A stretch of DNA of 64,000 nt, taken from the NCBI RefSeq assembly GCF_020085105.1, contig NC_058055.1, positions 29,269,372-29,333,371 on the forward strand, in the 5' to 3' direction. The DNA is from Siniperca chuatsi. Lineage: Eukaryota > Chordata > Actinopteri > Centrarchiformes > Sinipercidae. This document shows positions 1 through 12,009 of this stretch, piece by piece. The position numbers and the translations under genes are program-made. How positions within the stretch are numbered: position 1 is the stretch's first letter; the number at the start of each line of letters is the position of its first letter. The notes beneath the pieces were generated by a model, which was not told the origin of the DNA, did no database searches, and was given only the letters and a program-made list of their open reading frames with translations.

Positions 1-3000
1 TCTCAGGCTCAGACGACTCTGACCACTAATGACATCGTGATCTCGAAGCTGACTCAGATCCTGTCGTACCTCAGACAGGGAACCCGGCACAAGAAGATCA
101 AGAAGAAGGACAAAGGTAACGTTATTTACGGCTGCTGCTGCTTTCATGTCTGCTCAAGTTTTTTTTTTAATGGATCCTGTTTAGTGGTTGTGTGTGGTTG
201 CTATGGTGACCCTGTGGTGTCTCCAGGTGTTTGAGCTCAGCCCCGGCTCTCTGAACAGGAAACGAAGACGTTCGTTACATCACTTGCTGTGTCGTTGTTC
301 GCTCTGTATCGTGGTATTTGTCATCGCATGCCCCACCTTTGACAGTGAAACGCTAATAACTGTGTTTGTGTTTTAGGTAAACTGGATGAGAAGAGGGCTC
401 CTGAGGCTGATCTGAGGTCAGTTCACAACAACACAACATGTAGCTGTAACTCTGTTCTGTGTTTCAGCTTCAGTTAACTGTCACAGACAGAAAAGACACT
501 GTCTCCATCAGAGCGTCTCCGTTTGTGTTTCAGTATCTTTGACGACATCGGGGACTACATCCTGTCCTCCACCTCGTCCTCTAAACCTCCCAAAGACAAA
601 GAGAGACACAGGGAGAGAGACAGGGAGAGAGAGCGAGACAGGGAGAGGGAGAGGGAGAGAGAGGACGACAGCAAGAGCAGGAGACACAGCTACTTTGAGA
701 AACCACGCGGAGACGAACACCAGGTCAGACTGACGAGACGGGCGGGCGGTTGATTGTTGTTGTCGCTGTTCTTACTGTCTGAGACTAACTGACTGTCTCT
801 CTGTGTGTCTGCAGGTTGTGGAGGTGGATACAGGTAAATCAATTTATTGTTAAAAGCACATCAGAACTACAAGCTAAAACAAACTTTATTGACATGGACG
901 GGTACTATCTATTGTTAAAAATGAAAGGAGAAGCGGATCTCCTCTTCTTCCTGCGGTCTAGTCACACATCAGACAACACATCACAGTCCAGCACACCCAA
1001 ACACCAGCTCGCAGCTTAGCAAACCGCTAACAGGCACTTACACAACACGACAGATGGCTCCAAATACATAAACGCCTCACTTAAGGACATCTGTACTTTA
1101 ACTAAACCCAGCTTTACAATTATTACAGCGTTTCATATGAATATATAAAGCCTGAGTACACGTCACAACCTGACGTCACGTCTGTATAACGTCACAACAC
1201 GTCACAACCTGACGTTACGTCTGCATAACGTCACGACCTGACGTTACGTCTGTATAACACTAACCCTCACAACCTGACGTCACGTCTGTATAACGTCACA
1301 TCGTCTGTATAACGTCACATCGTCTGTATAACGTCACATCGTCTGTATAACGTCACATCGTCTGTATAACGTCGTGCCACAACCTGACGTTACGTCTGTA
1401 TTACGTCACATCGTCTGTATAACGTCACATCGTCTGTATAACGTCACATCGTCTGTATAACGTCGCGTCACAACCTGACGTTACGTCTGTATAACGACAC
1501 ATCGTCTGTACAACGTCACATCGTCTGTACAACGTCACATCGTCTGTATAACGTTGCGTCACAACCTGACATTACGTCTGTATAACGACACATCGTCTGT
1601 ACAACGTCACATCGTCTGTACAACGTCACATCGTCTGTACAACGTCACATCGTCTGTACAACGTCACATCGTCTGTACAACGTCACATCGTCTGTATAAC
1701 GTCGCGCCACAACCTGATGTTACGTCTGTATTATGTCACATCGTCTGTATAACGTCGCGTCACAACCTGACGTCACGTCTGTATAATGTCACATTGTCTG
1801 TATAACGTCACATCGTCTGTATAACGTCGCGTCACAACCTGACGTTACGTCTGTATAACGTCACATCGTCTGTATAATGTCACATCGTCTGTATAACGTC
1901 ACAACCTGATGTCACATGTAAAATTATTAAATGAGGAAGGAGATGCTGATTCATCTTGACTTATTTTCTGAATTAGTCACATTTTACTGCATTAAAAAAT
2001 GGGGCAAGATTTACTTTTGGTACATTTGTATTCAGCTTTTAAAAAACATTAAAATGGGGAAAAAGACAAACATTAATATCGGCATGTTAACCGTTAAATA
2101 TGCAGTCATGCTGCAGCCAATGGCGGCTCACATATGTTTCAGTCTGACGCAAAACGCTGTCCGGCTTGTTTTCCAGCTGTAACTGTTTCTGTGAATCAGT
2201 TGAACATTTCTTTAAATCCACACAGAAACATTTCACAGTGGTGGGAAACACGTCTCTGTCTGCGCAGCTCCTCCGACGTGACACTAAAGTCACCTGATGA
2301 ATTCTCTCTCACCTGTCAGGTCCTGGATCAGTCAGAGACCAGATCAAGATGATCACTGAGAAGTTCGCCGGAGCAGCAGGCAGCCAATGGCAGGGCCAGG
2401 AACCATATCCTTCTTTAACAAACACCTGCGGCCGTCAGCGGGCCGAGTGTCACATCTCACCTGTTGATGTCGCCTCAGTGAACAGTCAGGTGTAGTGTCT
2501 GCACACAGGTGAGCAGTGCTGTGCGTTCTGTTACTGCAGTTCTGTTCCTTAACCGGGTTGAACTGGTTCTCAGAGGAGAGACGGCGGCAAAGAACAGCTG
2601 GGAGATTTCTTCGGAGGATCGAACTCGTACGCAGAGTGTTACCCTGCTACGTAAGGCACACACACACACACACACAGAGAGACACACACACACACACATA
2701 CACACACACACACACATATAGACACACATACACACACACATAGACACACACACACACTCACATAGACACACACACACACACAGACACGCACGCACACACA
2801 CACACATAGACACATACACGCGCACACACACACACACACATAGACACACACACACACTCACACACTCACATAGACACACACACACACGCACGCACACACA
2901 CACACGCACACACACATAGACACACAGACACACACTCACACACACACATAGACACATACACACACACACGCACACGCACACACACATAGACACGCATACA

Positions 3001-3353
3001 CACACACACACACACAGACACACAAACACACATAGACACTCACACACACACACACGGACACACGCACACACATAGACACACACACATAGACACACACACA
3101 CACACACATAGACACACACGCACACACACACACATAGACACACACGCACACACACACACACACACACATAGACACACACACACACACATAGACGCACACA
3201 CACACACATAGACGCACACATAGACACACACACATAGACTCACTCACTCACTCACACGCGCACACACACACTCAGTCATAAATGGGTTAGTAGTTCAAAT
3301 CTGTGTGTGTGTGTGTGTGTGTGTGTGACTGTGTGTGTGTCTGTCTGTGTGTG

Positions 3354-3405
<52 letters not shown>

Positions 3406-5449
3406 CTGTGCGTGTGTGTGCAGGATGGACGACCTGGCTGTGGACAGTGATGAGGAAGTGGACTACAGTAAGATGGACCAGGTAACTACAGCTCCCAGCA
3501 TGCATCAGTGCTCTGTGAAATGTTTTCCCACCCAGATTCAACAGATGTGTTTCTGAAGTTGCTGATGAAGATCCTTTAAAACACCCGGAGACCGGCTGAG
3601 TCAGAGACCTGCTCCTCCTCAGAGTCCTAACTCCGTCAGGTCTGAACTCTCGGACAGGAAACTCACATCGAGTCGTTCAGCGCGACTCGCACGTCCAGAG
3701 GACGTCATCGTCTCTGACGTCCGTCCAGAATAAACCTCCAGAAACCAGCTGAGATGCCAGAGAAGAAAGCTGCTGCAGAACCTGCCTGAGAATCCTGCTG
3801 TTTCTAAGTTTCCTTCAGTCTCACAGTGATCCAGAGACAGCTGTCTGTCCGTCCACGGGTCCACTGCAGACAGGAGCTGCTGACTGCTGGTTCGGCTGCT
3901 CTGACGGGACAGACTGACGGCCGTCTGTCCGTCCACGGGTCGCTGTTAATTAAAACAGTAATAATAAGAATGAGCCGGGTTCTGCTTGAAGCCGTGATGT
4001 AACGTGACAGGAAGTGAGCGTTAACCACTTGTTTGTTGTGTTTCAGGGGAACAAGAAGGGGCCGTTGGGTCGGTGGGACTTCGACACGCAGGAGGAATAT
4101 TCAGACTACATGAACAACAAGGAGGCTCTGCCAAAGTACGCATGCTTTCTTTATCCCTCAGCTCTGGCTGGCAGGTTGTGTATTGACTTCCTGTGCAGAC
4201 AGGAAGTTCAGAGACAAAATAAGGGCGTGGCTCTAGCTGCTGGGCAACATGAGAGTGTGTTGGTGATGGAGTTTGTCCCTGCAGGGCTGCCTTCCAGTAC
4301 GGCATCAAGATGTCTGAAGGCAGAAAGACTCGGCGCTTCAAAGAGACCAATGAGAAGGCAGAGCTGGACCGCCAGTGGAAGAAGATCAGCGCGGTGAGAC
4401 GACGAAACATTCAAAGCTTTAGTTTGTTGCTCGCCGTCGGCTGAAACCCGAGTCTGAATCTGTTAAATCTGTTGTCTGACTTCACGAAGCGAACGGCGCT
4501 GACTGACTGACTGTCTGTGTTTCAGATCATCGAGAAGAGGAAGAAGATGGAGGCCGACGGGTGAGTGCTTCCTGTTTCTGTAGCTCATCATCATCTGCTC
4601 GGCCAATCAGGAGACAGCAGGCGCTCCTCGTCTGTTTGTTACCAACGTAAACATGGCGGCGTTCAGCTGATGTACGACTCAGAAGCTGTCTGTAAACAGT
4701 CGGTAAACGACCTGTAAACAGGAAAGTCTGTAAACAGGAAACAGTCTGTAAACGGGAAACAGTTGGTAAACAGCAAACAGTCTGTAAATATTCGGTAAAC
4801 AGGAAACAGTCTGTAAACAGGAAACAGTCAGGAAACATTCGGTAAACGGGAAACGGTCTGTAAACAGTCGGTAAATGGGAAACGGTCGGTAAACAGTCTG
4901 TAAACTGTCTGTAAACAGGAAACAGTCAGGAAACGGGAAACAGTCGGGAAACAGTCTGTAAACGACCTGTAAACAGGAAACGGTCTGTAAACAGGAAACG
5001 GTCTGTAAACAGGAAACGGTCTGTAAACAGTCTGTAAACAGGAAGCGGTCTGTAAACAGTCTAAACAGGAAGCGGTCGGTAAACGGGAAACGGTTGGTAA
5101 ACAGTCGGTAAACAGTAAACAGTCTGTAAACAGTCGGGAAACAGGAAACAGTCGGGAAACAGTAAACAGTCTGTAAACAATCTGTAAACAGTTGGTAAAC
5201 AGTAAACAGTCTGTAAACAGTCGGGAAACAGGAAACAGTCTGTAAACTGTCTGTAAACAGTCAGGAAACAGTCGGTAAACAGTCAGGAAACAGTCGGTAA
5301 ACTGTCTGTAAACTGTAAACAGGAAACAGTCTGTAAACAGGAAACAGTCTGTAAACAGTCGGTAAACAGGAAACAGTCTGTAAACAGGAAACAGTCGGTA
5401 AACTGTGTTTTTGTGTTTCAGGGTCGACGTGAAGAGGCCCAAATACTGA
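1..5449 (+). CDS. ik: IK / RED splicing factor, C-terminal half (11 exons; 5' end outside window)
   Basis: IK (RED) is a nuclear component of the spliceosomal B complex. Exons: 1-115, 377-416, 534-723, 815-833, 2320-2404, 2564-2650, 3424-3481, 4047-4135, 4285-4393, 4526-4560 and 5422-5449. They join in continuous phase to 284 codons plus TGA (5447-5449), about half of the roughly 560-residue family length. Seen in order: a conserved block reading [14 protein letters not shown]; the Arg-Glu/Arg-Asp repeat that names RED (exon 3, about codons 65-90); [42 protein letters not shown]; and the C-terminus VKRPKY. All introns are GT-AG except 2405-2563, which is AT-AC. The short 19-nt exon at 815-833 is supported only by phase. 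Introns hold long repeats, listed separately. Identity is very secure from the conserved C-terminal half; exon edges are my manual calls. Confidence 0.95.
1142..1922. repeat. 19-bp minisatellite in an IK intron, rich in ACGTCA
   Basis: Tandem copies of a unit close to CACATCGTCTGTATAACGT, interrupted by a higher-order variant containing CACAACCTGACGTYACGTCTG. The array lies in the 834-2319 intron. Full TGACGTCA octamers and many ACGTCA half sites recur in it. The remainder of the intron (834-1140, 1923-2310) shows no exon-like sequence. Confidence 0.93.
2405..2563 (+). other. Predicted U12-type AT-AC intron of IK
   Basis: The intron opens with ATATCCTTC at 2405 and closes with AC at 2562-2563. 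A TTCCTTAAC element lies at 2545-2553, putting the branch adenosine about 11 nt from the 3' splice site. These match the known U12 donor, branch point and spacing. No GT donor near 2404 keeps the frame, whereas using AT-AC joins GAA CC to T GGT and continues into the conserved QLGDFFG block. The intron is 159 nt. Confidence 0.88.
2655..3272. repeat. Long interrupted (CA)n tract in an IK intron
   Basis: About 600 bp of CA dinucleotides with recurring CATAGACA interruptions, starting just after the donor at 2651. The open frames across it on both strands are low-complexity Cys-Val or Thr-His strings and are not genes. Confidence 0.97.
3301..3420. repeat. (GT)n tract ending at an IK splice acceptor
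   Basis: About 115 bp of TG repeat in the same intron as the preceding CA tract. It runs directly into the CAG acceptor before exon 3424, where it serves as a pyrimidine-poor acceptor upstream region. Confidence 0.95.
4685..5402. repeat. Minisatellite filling the last IK intron
   Basis: Irregular tandem repeats built from AAACAGTCTGT, AAACAGTCGGT and AAACAGGAAACAGT modules cover most of the final intron (4561-5421). Long minus-strand frames through it are repeat artefacts. Confidence 0.93.
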
Positions 5450-5751
5450 AGACTTCCTTCCTTTGTTGTTTCCTTTTCTCCTTCCTCTGCTGCTGCCCAA
5501 CAGGATCAATATTGATCAGTTATTGACAAAATACAAGAAATATGCATGTATTGATCTGTGAAGTGATTATTAGTTTTTGTCTTATTGAAAACGTTAACGT
5601 GTAAACAGACGGAGGTCAAAGGTCAGACGATTAGTGAGACTTTGTGTCATTTAAACAATTTAAAGTTCAATAACTGGATAGTAACCCGATACCTGATGTT
5701 ATTGATTAGTTTGTGCTTTTGTTTTCTGAGAGGTTTGAAACATGAATCATC

Positions 5752-5757
5752 AATAAA
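5752..5757 (+). terminator. ik: IK polyadenylation signal
   Basis: AATAAA lies about 300 bp after the IK stop codon, giving a plausible 3' UTR of roughly 320 nt that ends before the LINE tail at 5860. Confidence 0.6.
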
Positions 5758-5861
5758 CATGTCAATGAAACGCACTGATCTCTTTGTTTTAATGCTGTTT
5801 GTCATCTTTACTGGATTAGAAGAATTCTATTTATTTATTATTTATAATTATTATTATTTAT

Positions 5862-6260
5862 AATTTATTTATTTATTCATACAGCACCAGTTCACAACAG
5901 AAGTATCTCAGTGCACTTTTCCTACAGAGCAGGTCCGAACTCTATAATATTATTCACAGAGACCCGACACATGCCACCATGAGCACTTGGCCACAGCGGC
6001 AAGGAAAAACTTCCTTTAAGAGGCAGAAACCTCGAGCAGAACCAGACTCGGGGGGGGGGACGGCCATCAGAGAGAGAGGGAGAAATCCACAATCTACCTA
6101 GAATTTTAAAATAATAATTAATGGTCGTGGTAACTAAGTGGAACTTCAACAGCCACATTAAGACCATTAAGTGGTTCAACATCTGATCTGGATCCCACTG
6201 GACACCTGGAGACCCTGGGGCAGACCCAGAACACACTGGAGGGATTCTGTATGTCATCAG
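5862..6260 (-). mobile_element. Tail-only L2-like LINE insertion
   Basis: Read on the minus strand, this carries the terminal module CTCGAGGTTTCTGCCTCTTA, then TTTTTCCTTGCC, then a motif near CATGGTGGCATGTGTCGGG. The same module ends the L2 copy at 63.6 kb and recurs at 45.8 kb. No ORF remains, so it is a severely 5'-truncated copy. 6260-6930 holds nothing further that I recognise. Confidence 0.75.
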
Positions 6261-7022
6261 GTCTGGGAACGTCTCAGGGTTCTCCAGGAAGAGGATGGAT
6301 GGATTTTGTTTATGTTACTGATGTAAATAAAGCTTTAACATACAACATTATACAGGTTTAAGTCTCCTGTTAGTCTCTGTATTAAAAGATCTAACCTGTT
6401 TTGTTGGGTGGGGTTGCAGGTTGGTTTATATTGGTATTGTACCTTTAACCACCTGGGACGGCAGTGATCAGAGGTGAAGAACCAGCCTGTTTTCTTACTT
6501 TTATGGATGAGTTCAACCTTTCAGTTCATACCACATTAAAGTCTGCAGAGCAAACAGAGACAACCGTTATCTGTGGACGTTAAAATTTCACCCTATCATT
6601 AATTTCTTAATGACATTATAAGAAGAAAGACTAAAATCTGTTCAGTGAGCTTTAACTCATTTCACACAAGAAGCGGAACTGTGCACAAAATCAAACAATT
6701 GAACTCTAACCTTATTACTCTAAATGTAAGTTAAAGGGAACTTAATTGTAAAATTGGTTGTTTTAGAGCTTAAACACTGAAATTAAAGAAATAAAGAAAA
6801 TCTAAAATGGCAGAAAGTAAAACTAATCATCTTATTTTAATTATTGAAACTGTGGTAGTTTTTAATTTTGCGGTTACATTATAGCGCCCTCTGCTGGCTC
6901 ATGTGAACATAGTAAATACAGAAATCAATCAGTCAGTCACTCAAAGAGTCAGCTGAGGCTTTAAAGTAAAGTAACAGAGCCAATAACAACAACTGTAGCA
7001 GCAGTTCTCGAGCAGGAACACG

Positions 7023-7408
7023 GGGGCAGCAGGTGGCCCACAACCACAGATCCAGACTCTGCAGGAACACGGGGCCGCAGGTGGCCCACAACCACAGATC
7101 CAGACTCTGCAGGAACACGGTGGCAGCAGGTGGCCCACAACCACAGATCCAGACTCTGCAGGAACACGGGGGCAGCAGGCGGCCAACAACCACAGATCCA
7201 GACTCTGCAGGAACACGGTGGCAGCAGGTGGCCCACAACCACAGATCCAGACTCTGCAGGAACACGGTGGCAGCAGGTGGCCCACAACCACAGATCCAGA
7301 CTCTGCAGGAACACGGGGGCAGCAGGTGGCCCACAACCACAGATCCAGACTCTGCAGGAACACGGGGGCAGCAGGTGGCCCACAACCACAGATCCAGACT
7401 CTGCAGCT
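7023..7408. repeat. Minisatellite of ~48-bp units (about 8 copies)
   Basis: The unit is close to GCAGGTGGCCCACAACCACA followed by GATCCAGACTCTGCAGGAAC and ACGGGGGCA. The last unit runs directly into LINE 3' UTR sequence at 7400. All six-frame ORFs here are unit translations. Confidence 0.95.
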
Positions 7409-8110
7409 CCGGAGGCAGAAATACCTGCTGAAAGCGACAGAAGGAGAGAGGAGAGAAACGAGAAAGCACAGAACTACGGGAGAGAGAAGATGTCGAGTTA
7501 GTAACATGCAGTAATGGGATAAAAATGCAAACAGATGGAGAGGGAGAGGAGGAGAGAGGAAAGAGGTGCATCATGGGAAGTCACCGGGCAGTGTAGGCCT
7601 ATAGCAGCATAACTAAGGAATGGTTCAGGACTCACCCAAGCCAGCCCTAACTATAAGCTTTATCAAAGAGGAAAGACTTAAGCCTACTCTTAAATGTGGA
7701 GATGGTGTCTGCCTCCTGAACCCAAACTGGGACCTGGTTCCACAGGAGAGGAGCTTGATAACTGAAGGCTCTGGCTCCCGGTCTACTTTTGGAGACTCTA
7801 GGAACCACAAGTAACCCTGCATCCTGGGAGCGCAGTGTTCTAGTCGGGTAATAAGGTATTATGAGATCTTTAAGATATGATGGTGCCTGACCATTAAGAG
7901 CTTTGTAGGTGAGGAGAAGGATTTTAAATTCTATTCTGGATTTTACAGGGAGCCAGTGCAGAGAAGCTAATATTGGAGAAATATGATCTCTTTTCCTGGT
8001 TCTTGTCAGTACAAGTTTCTGGATCAACTGGAGAGTCTTAAAACACTTATTTCAGCATAATGGAACTGCAATAGTCCAGCCTAGAAGTAACAAATGCATG
8101 CACACATTGT
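7400..8110 (-). mobile_element. L2-like LINE 3' end (end of ORF2 and 3' UTR)
   Basis: The minus-strand frame 8027-7647 encodes the C-terminus of a non-LTR reverse transcriptase protein, with HISPILASLHWLPVKSRI, ILLLTYKALNG and LLWNQVPVWV. Its 3' UTR (about 7400-7640) matches 55540-55760 in reverse complement. The 5' end is truncated near 8110. It is an inactive fragment lacking RT catalytic motifs. Confidence 0.88.
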
Positions 8111-9376
8111 CAAGTGTCGAGGACCGTCAGATCACAACAATGTATTTTGTAGTTTAATTTGTTAGTTACAGACTATGAGAGGTGATAATAATATAATCAA
8201 TAAAAAAGTCTATTTCTATATAATAAAAAATAAGCTAAACCAAGTGGAGATACATGTTCATGTTTTTTAATCAACAGATTAACAAGATATCAGAATCACG
8301 TCGAACAAATCCACCAATACAATAAAGTTAAACAGGTTCAGAAATCACGTTACTGAATTATTTATCAGAAACATAAACATCTCATCGTCTATCATCATAT
8401 CATATCTATCATGTTTAATCATCAATAATTACCATCTGACATAATTTATTCTCTGCTCATCACTGATGAAAACTGACATCGTTATTTAAAAACATTTATT
8501 TAAACTTCATTCCTGCAGACGTTTTTTAAAATGAGGCAAAATGATTTATAGATACAACAAATTACAAATGACACTGAACATTAACAGCAACCAGTTTAAA
8601 AACTGAAAGACAATTAATCAATTAATTAATTAATTAAGGCTAATTCATTTTCAGTAGAAGCTTGAAATCAAGAATCAATAACTTGCAAATATTCAAAATT
8701 CAATCAATTATGAAAACAAATGAATATATGGGCAGTAAGTAAATAATAAATCAGTATTTTGAGTGTCTTTATGTCTCCTGACTGAAGCTGATTTGACAAA
8801 CACACAAGAGGTCAAAGGTCAAAGAAACTCATAACTACAGAGTGTCGTCTGAAAAGCACAAAACAAGAATATTCAAATTAAAAACAGAACAATCAATTAA
8901 CCCACTCAATAAAAAATCTATATCAACTAAACATCATTACAAAGTTGACTAAAGGACCAACTGTCTCCTGGAAAGGACATTTCTATCTTACTAAAGAAAC
9001 ATAAAGCCGTCTGGATTACCTTTTCTGTCGACATGATGTGGAAACGTTTTTAATGTTTCTGCAAAACGTTCAGTTTTCCTTTAATTTCGACTCCTGATTA
9101 AACGGTTCCTGTTGGTTTCGATCCTCTCAGCTCCTGGTTCAGGTTCAGGACAGATCGACATCTTTATGGTTAAATACTGAAAAAGTCAACGCTGACTTGA
9201 AGCACAAGATTCAAAATCACCATCTCTTCTGAACCTGAACCAAAGAGTTTTAGTATCTAAACCAACAACGAAGTCCAAACATCCACTCTGACCTCTGACT
9301 GCTGCGATGTACAAGAACAAAACACTTTCTGGACTGGAAATAAAACCTGACTCTGACCATAATCCACACATCAAGT
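8110..9376. other. AT-rich spacer, no gene seen
   Basis: No exon chain, RNA gene or clear repeat was recognised here. It probably includes the 3' flank of the GIMAP-like gene on the minus strand. Confidence 0.5.
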
Positions 9377-9626
9377 AAATGGACTGTACTTGTATAGCGC
9401 CTTTCTACCACTCAAAGTGGTACACGTCAAATCACATTCACAGCAGGGTACCAACTGCTCATCAGTACAAAGAAACTAATTTAGTCACACTCTGAGGGCC
9501 CTCGGGATCAATTTGGGGTTCAGTGTCTTGCCCAAGGACGACATGCAGGCTGGGGGAAGCCGAGATCGAACCACCGGCCTTCTCATTAGCTGACGACCCG
9601 CTCTACCTCTAAGCCACAGCCGCCCC
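9377..9626 (-). mobile_element. tRNA-derived SINE
   Basis: On the minus strand it begins GGGGCGGCTGTGGCTTAGAG and has an A-box-like TGGCTTAGAGG and a B-box-like GGTTCGATCTC with tRNA-like spacing. A conserved body (GGGCAAGACACTGAACCCC) follows, then a tail containing GCGCTATACAAGTACAGTCC. This layout is a SINE with an internal pol III promoter; the head shows some decay. Confidence 0.82.
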
Positions 9627-9800
9627 TAAAGTACATTTCCTCTAAAACATATTTGGTGAAACCATTAAGTCGCGTATAAATGTAATTTTCAGGAGACAGT
9701 TGGAAGTGCGACATCATCCCACACAGCTACTGAGCCTTCAGCTCCATTTCATCCATATCATCCATTTCATCCACCCTCTCATACCCACCAGAGCAACGAT

Positions 9801-11627
9801 CTAATTCCTGATTTTACGTATGAACCATTGACCGATTTCATGCCATTTAATGGCAAGTTTAGTTTTATTGGTCTGAGCATTGTAGAACATATCAGAGGTG
9901 TAGAACTCTCCATTATTATCTTTTATCATCTCGTCTATTTTATCCAGAAGGTGTTTAACCTGCACCCTGTTTCCTCTCTTTGTGTTGTCAAACACACAGA
10001 ATCTGTCCCCGCACCTGGAGACCAGATGTGACACATATCTGTTGGACTGGATCAAACTACCCATGGACCGGCCTTTTAGCTCATCTCCATGAGTGAAAAG
10101 GACCATAGTATACTTAGCAGCATCACTGCTGAAGAGTTTTGGCAGCATCTTCAACAGTTTGACTTCTGCTTCAGAGATCCTGTCTATCTTCACCACAATG
10201 ATGAAGGCGTGTGGTCCTGGATCAGCCTTTTCTACGGACTTCATGATCTGTTCAAACAGCTTTCTGGGAGACAGACGTTTTGCAGTGAATCCTGGGGTGT
10301 CCACCACTGTGACCTGACGACCCTCCACTGTGGCTGATTTAGTGACAGTCTTTGGAGTGACTGAATTAAAGCCACAGACTGATTCAAAGCGATCTGATCC
10401 CAGGATGGTGTTTCCTGATGCACTCTTGCCTCCTCCAGGTAGACCGAGCAGCACGATCCTCATGGGATCGTCAGGAGGATCGGACATCACTGAAGGAAAG
10501 AAAACAGAGAGACATCAGAAACATTCATTTTTAAAAATGTTTTTAATAAGTTTGAACGATAAAATATATGTACAATATTTAAATGAGAGAGCAGTTTGTG
10601 CAGGGATGTGCAAAAGTATGAAGAATAAGAATATTTGTAATGTGCAAGATAATCATCCAGAAGCAAAGTGAAGGAGTTTATAAACCTTTTCCTGCGTATG
10701 TGTGTTAATATATCTGCACAAAGGAATATATTAAATGTGTGCAGGAGGCGAAGGAGAGGAACATGTGTTTGGGGTACGGAGGATAAGAGAAGAAAATGGC
10801 ACGAGCAAGTAAAGAAAGGTTGAATAACAACTTGAGTGAAATCATGTACTTCCTGTTGTTTGGCTACAGTTCATGTGTTTGTTGTAAAGTGCTGTAAGAA
10901 CTGAGGGGAGACTGCCTCTCAGTCACATCGGTACAATGCTGATGATGGCTCTTGATTGCAGGCAATAAAAGATCTGCTGAGAATTTTAATATCGTGTCAT
11001 CTGGTATTTGAGTACACTGCTAATGAACTGATGTGCAGTCAGTAAATCTTGTGTATGAGATCATTACTCACCTTTTCTGAGGTGGCCTGACTTCTCCAGC
11101 AGCTCTCTGACTTGTGCCTGTCCACCATCTTTATTGTTGAACACATGATGTCTCCCTTCAAACCTTTCAACGAGTGGTGGAAGTAGACCATCTCGTTTTT
11201 CGTTGATGAAATCATCCAACGACGAGCTATTTAAGTTATCTCCTCCTGTGAAGAGCAGGTAACAGTCGTTGAAACACTGGTCTCCGATGACTTTGATAGC
11301 TGCCTCCACAGCGTTCTTCTGCTCGGTGGTGAATCGATCTATTTTAACCACCACCAGGAACAAACAAGGCCCGGAGGAGTTCAGCTCCTGACACTCGGTC
11401 TGACACGGAATCTCGGATCCAAATATTCCTGGAGTGTCGACCACTGAGATCAATCTCCCGAACACAGTTTCAGTTTCTTTAGCGATCTGTGTTGTCACTG
11501 AGTTGATGGATTGTTTTGACTCAAACGCTGGTCGTCCCAGGATGGTGTTTCCTGTAGCACTTTTACCAACTCCTGAGTTTCCCAGAAGGACGATGTTCAG
11601 ATCTGGATCCATGTTTGAGCAACGCAA
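9801..11627 (-). CDS. GIMAP/AIG1-family GTPase with two tandem AIG1 domains
   Basis: Two exons, 11627-11072 and 10489-9801, join in phase: AAA G at a GTGAGT donor, then TG ATG after a TTCAG acceptor. The product is about 414 residues. Domain 1 (residues ~10-180) has P-loop GNSGVGKSATGN, switch motif DTPGIFG and G4-like LLFTGGDNL. Domain 2 (~190-400) has GLPGGGKSASGN, DTPGFTA and VLFTHGDEL. AIG1/GIMAP proteins are septin-related GTPases of immune cells, often membrane-associated and acting as scaffolds. Tandem domains resemble vertebrate GIMAP8-like proteins. ATG at 11627 gives MRCSNMDPD; an in-frame ATG at 11612 is equally possible. Basic residues near the C-terminus (KWHEIGQWFIRKIRN) may contact membrane, but no transmembrane helix is evident. 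The two exons could also be read as separate genes, but the in-frame splice argues for one. Confidence 0.87.
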
Positions 11628-12009
11628 AACCTGCTGGAGACTGAAAGAGGTTAGAAAGTCTGAAAGGTATCTCTGGAAAAAGCCTGAAAAAAATGAAAAG
11701 TCTATAAAGTCTGACAGGTCATAACAGAGTCAGATGATCAGACCACCTGCTGTATTTACTGTCACAGTTTTCTGGGGCATTGAAGGATCATTGGTGACGT
11801 TTCAGGTTTCTCACTTTCAGTTTATCCTTCAAAATAAAACACGTAAAACACAATGCTCAAATAAATGCAGAGTGATTTGTATCTGTAAATCTGGATCCGT
11901 ATCTGCGCTTCTAATTTACATCACGTACATCATCATTTGTACATCAACTTAGCATTTTTCAATGTAAATGTATTTCTGAATCTCCACCTATTCGTGTGGA
12001 TCCTTTTGA

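Noticed and set aside
2475-3247. 252-codon minus-strand frame and companions of Cys-Val
   Set aside because: Translation of a CA/GT microsatellite inside an IK intron.
4828-5509. 204-codon minus-strand frame with repeated VYRLFPVYR
   Set aside because: Minisatellite in the last IK intron; overlaps the IK terminal exon in antisense.
6933-7574. 213- and 188-codon minus-strand frames with repeated SLDLWLWATC
   Set aside because: Frame translations of the 48-bp minisatellite and LINE 3' UTR.
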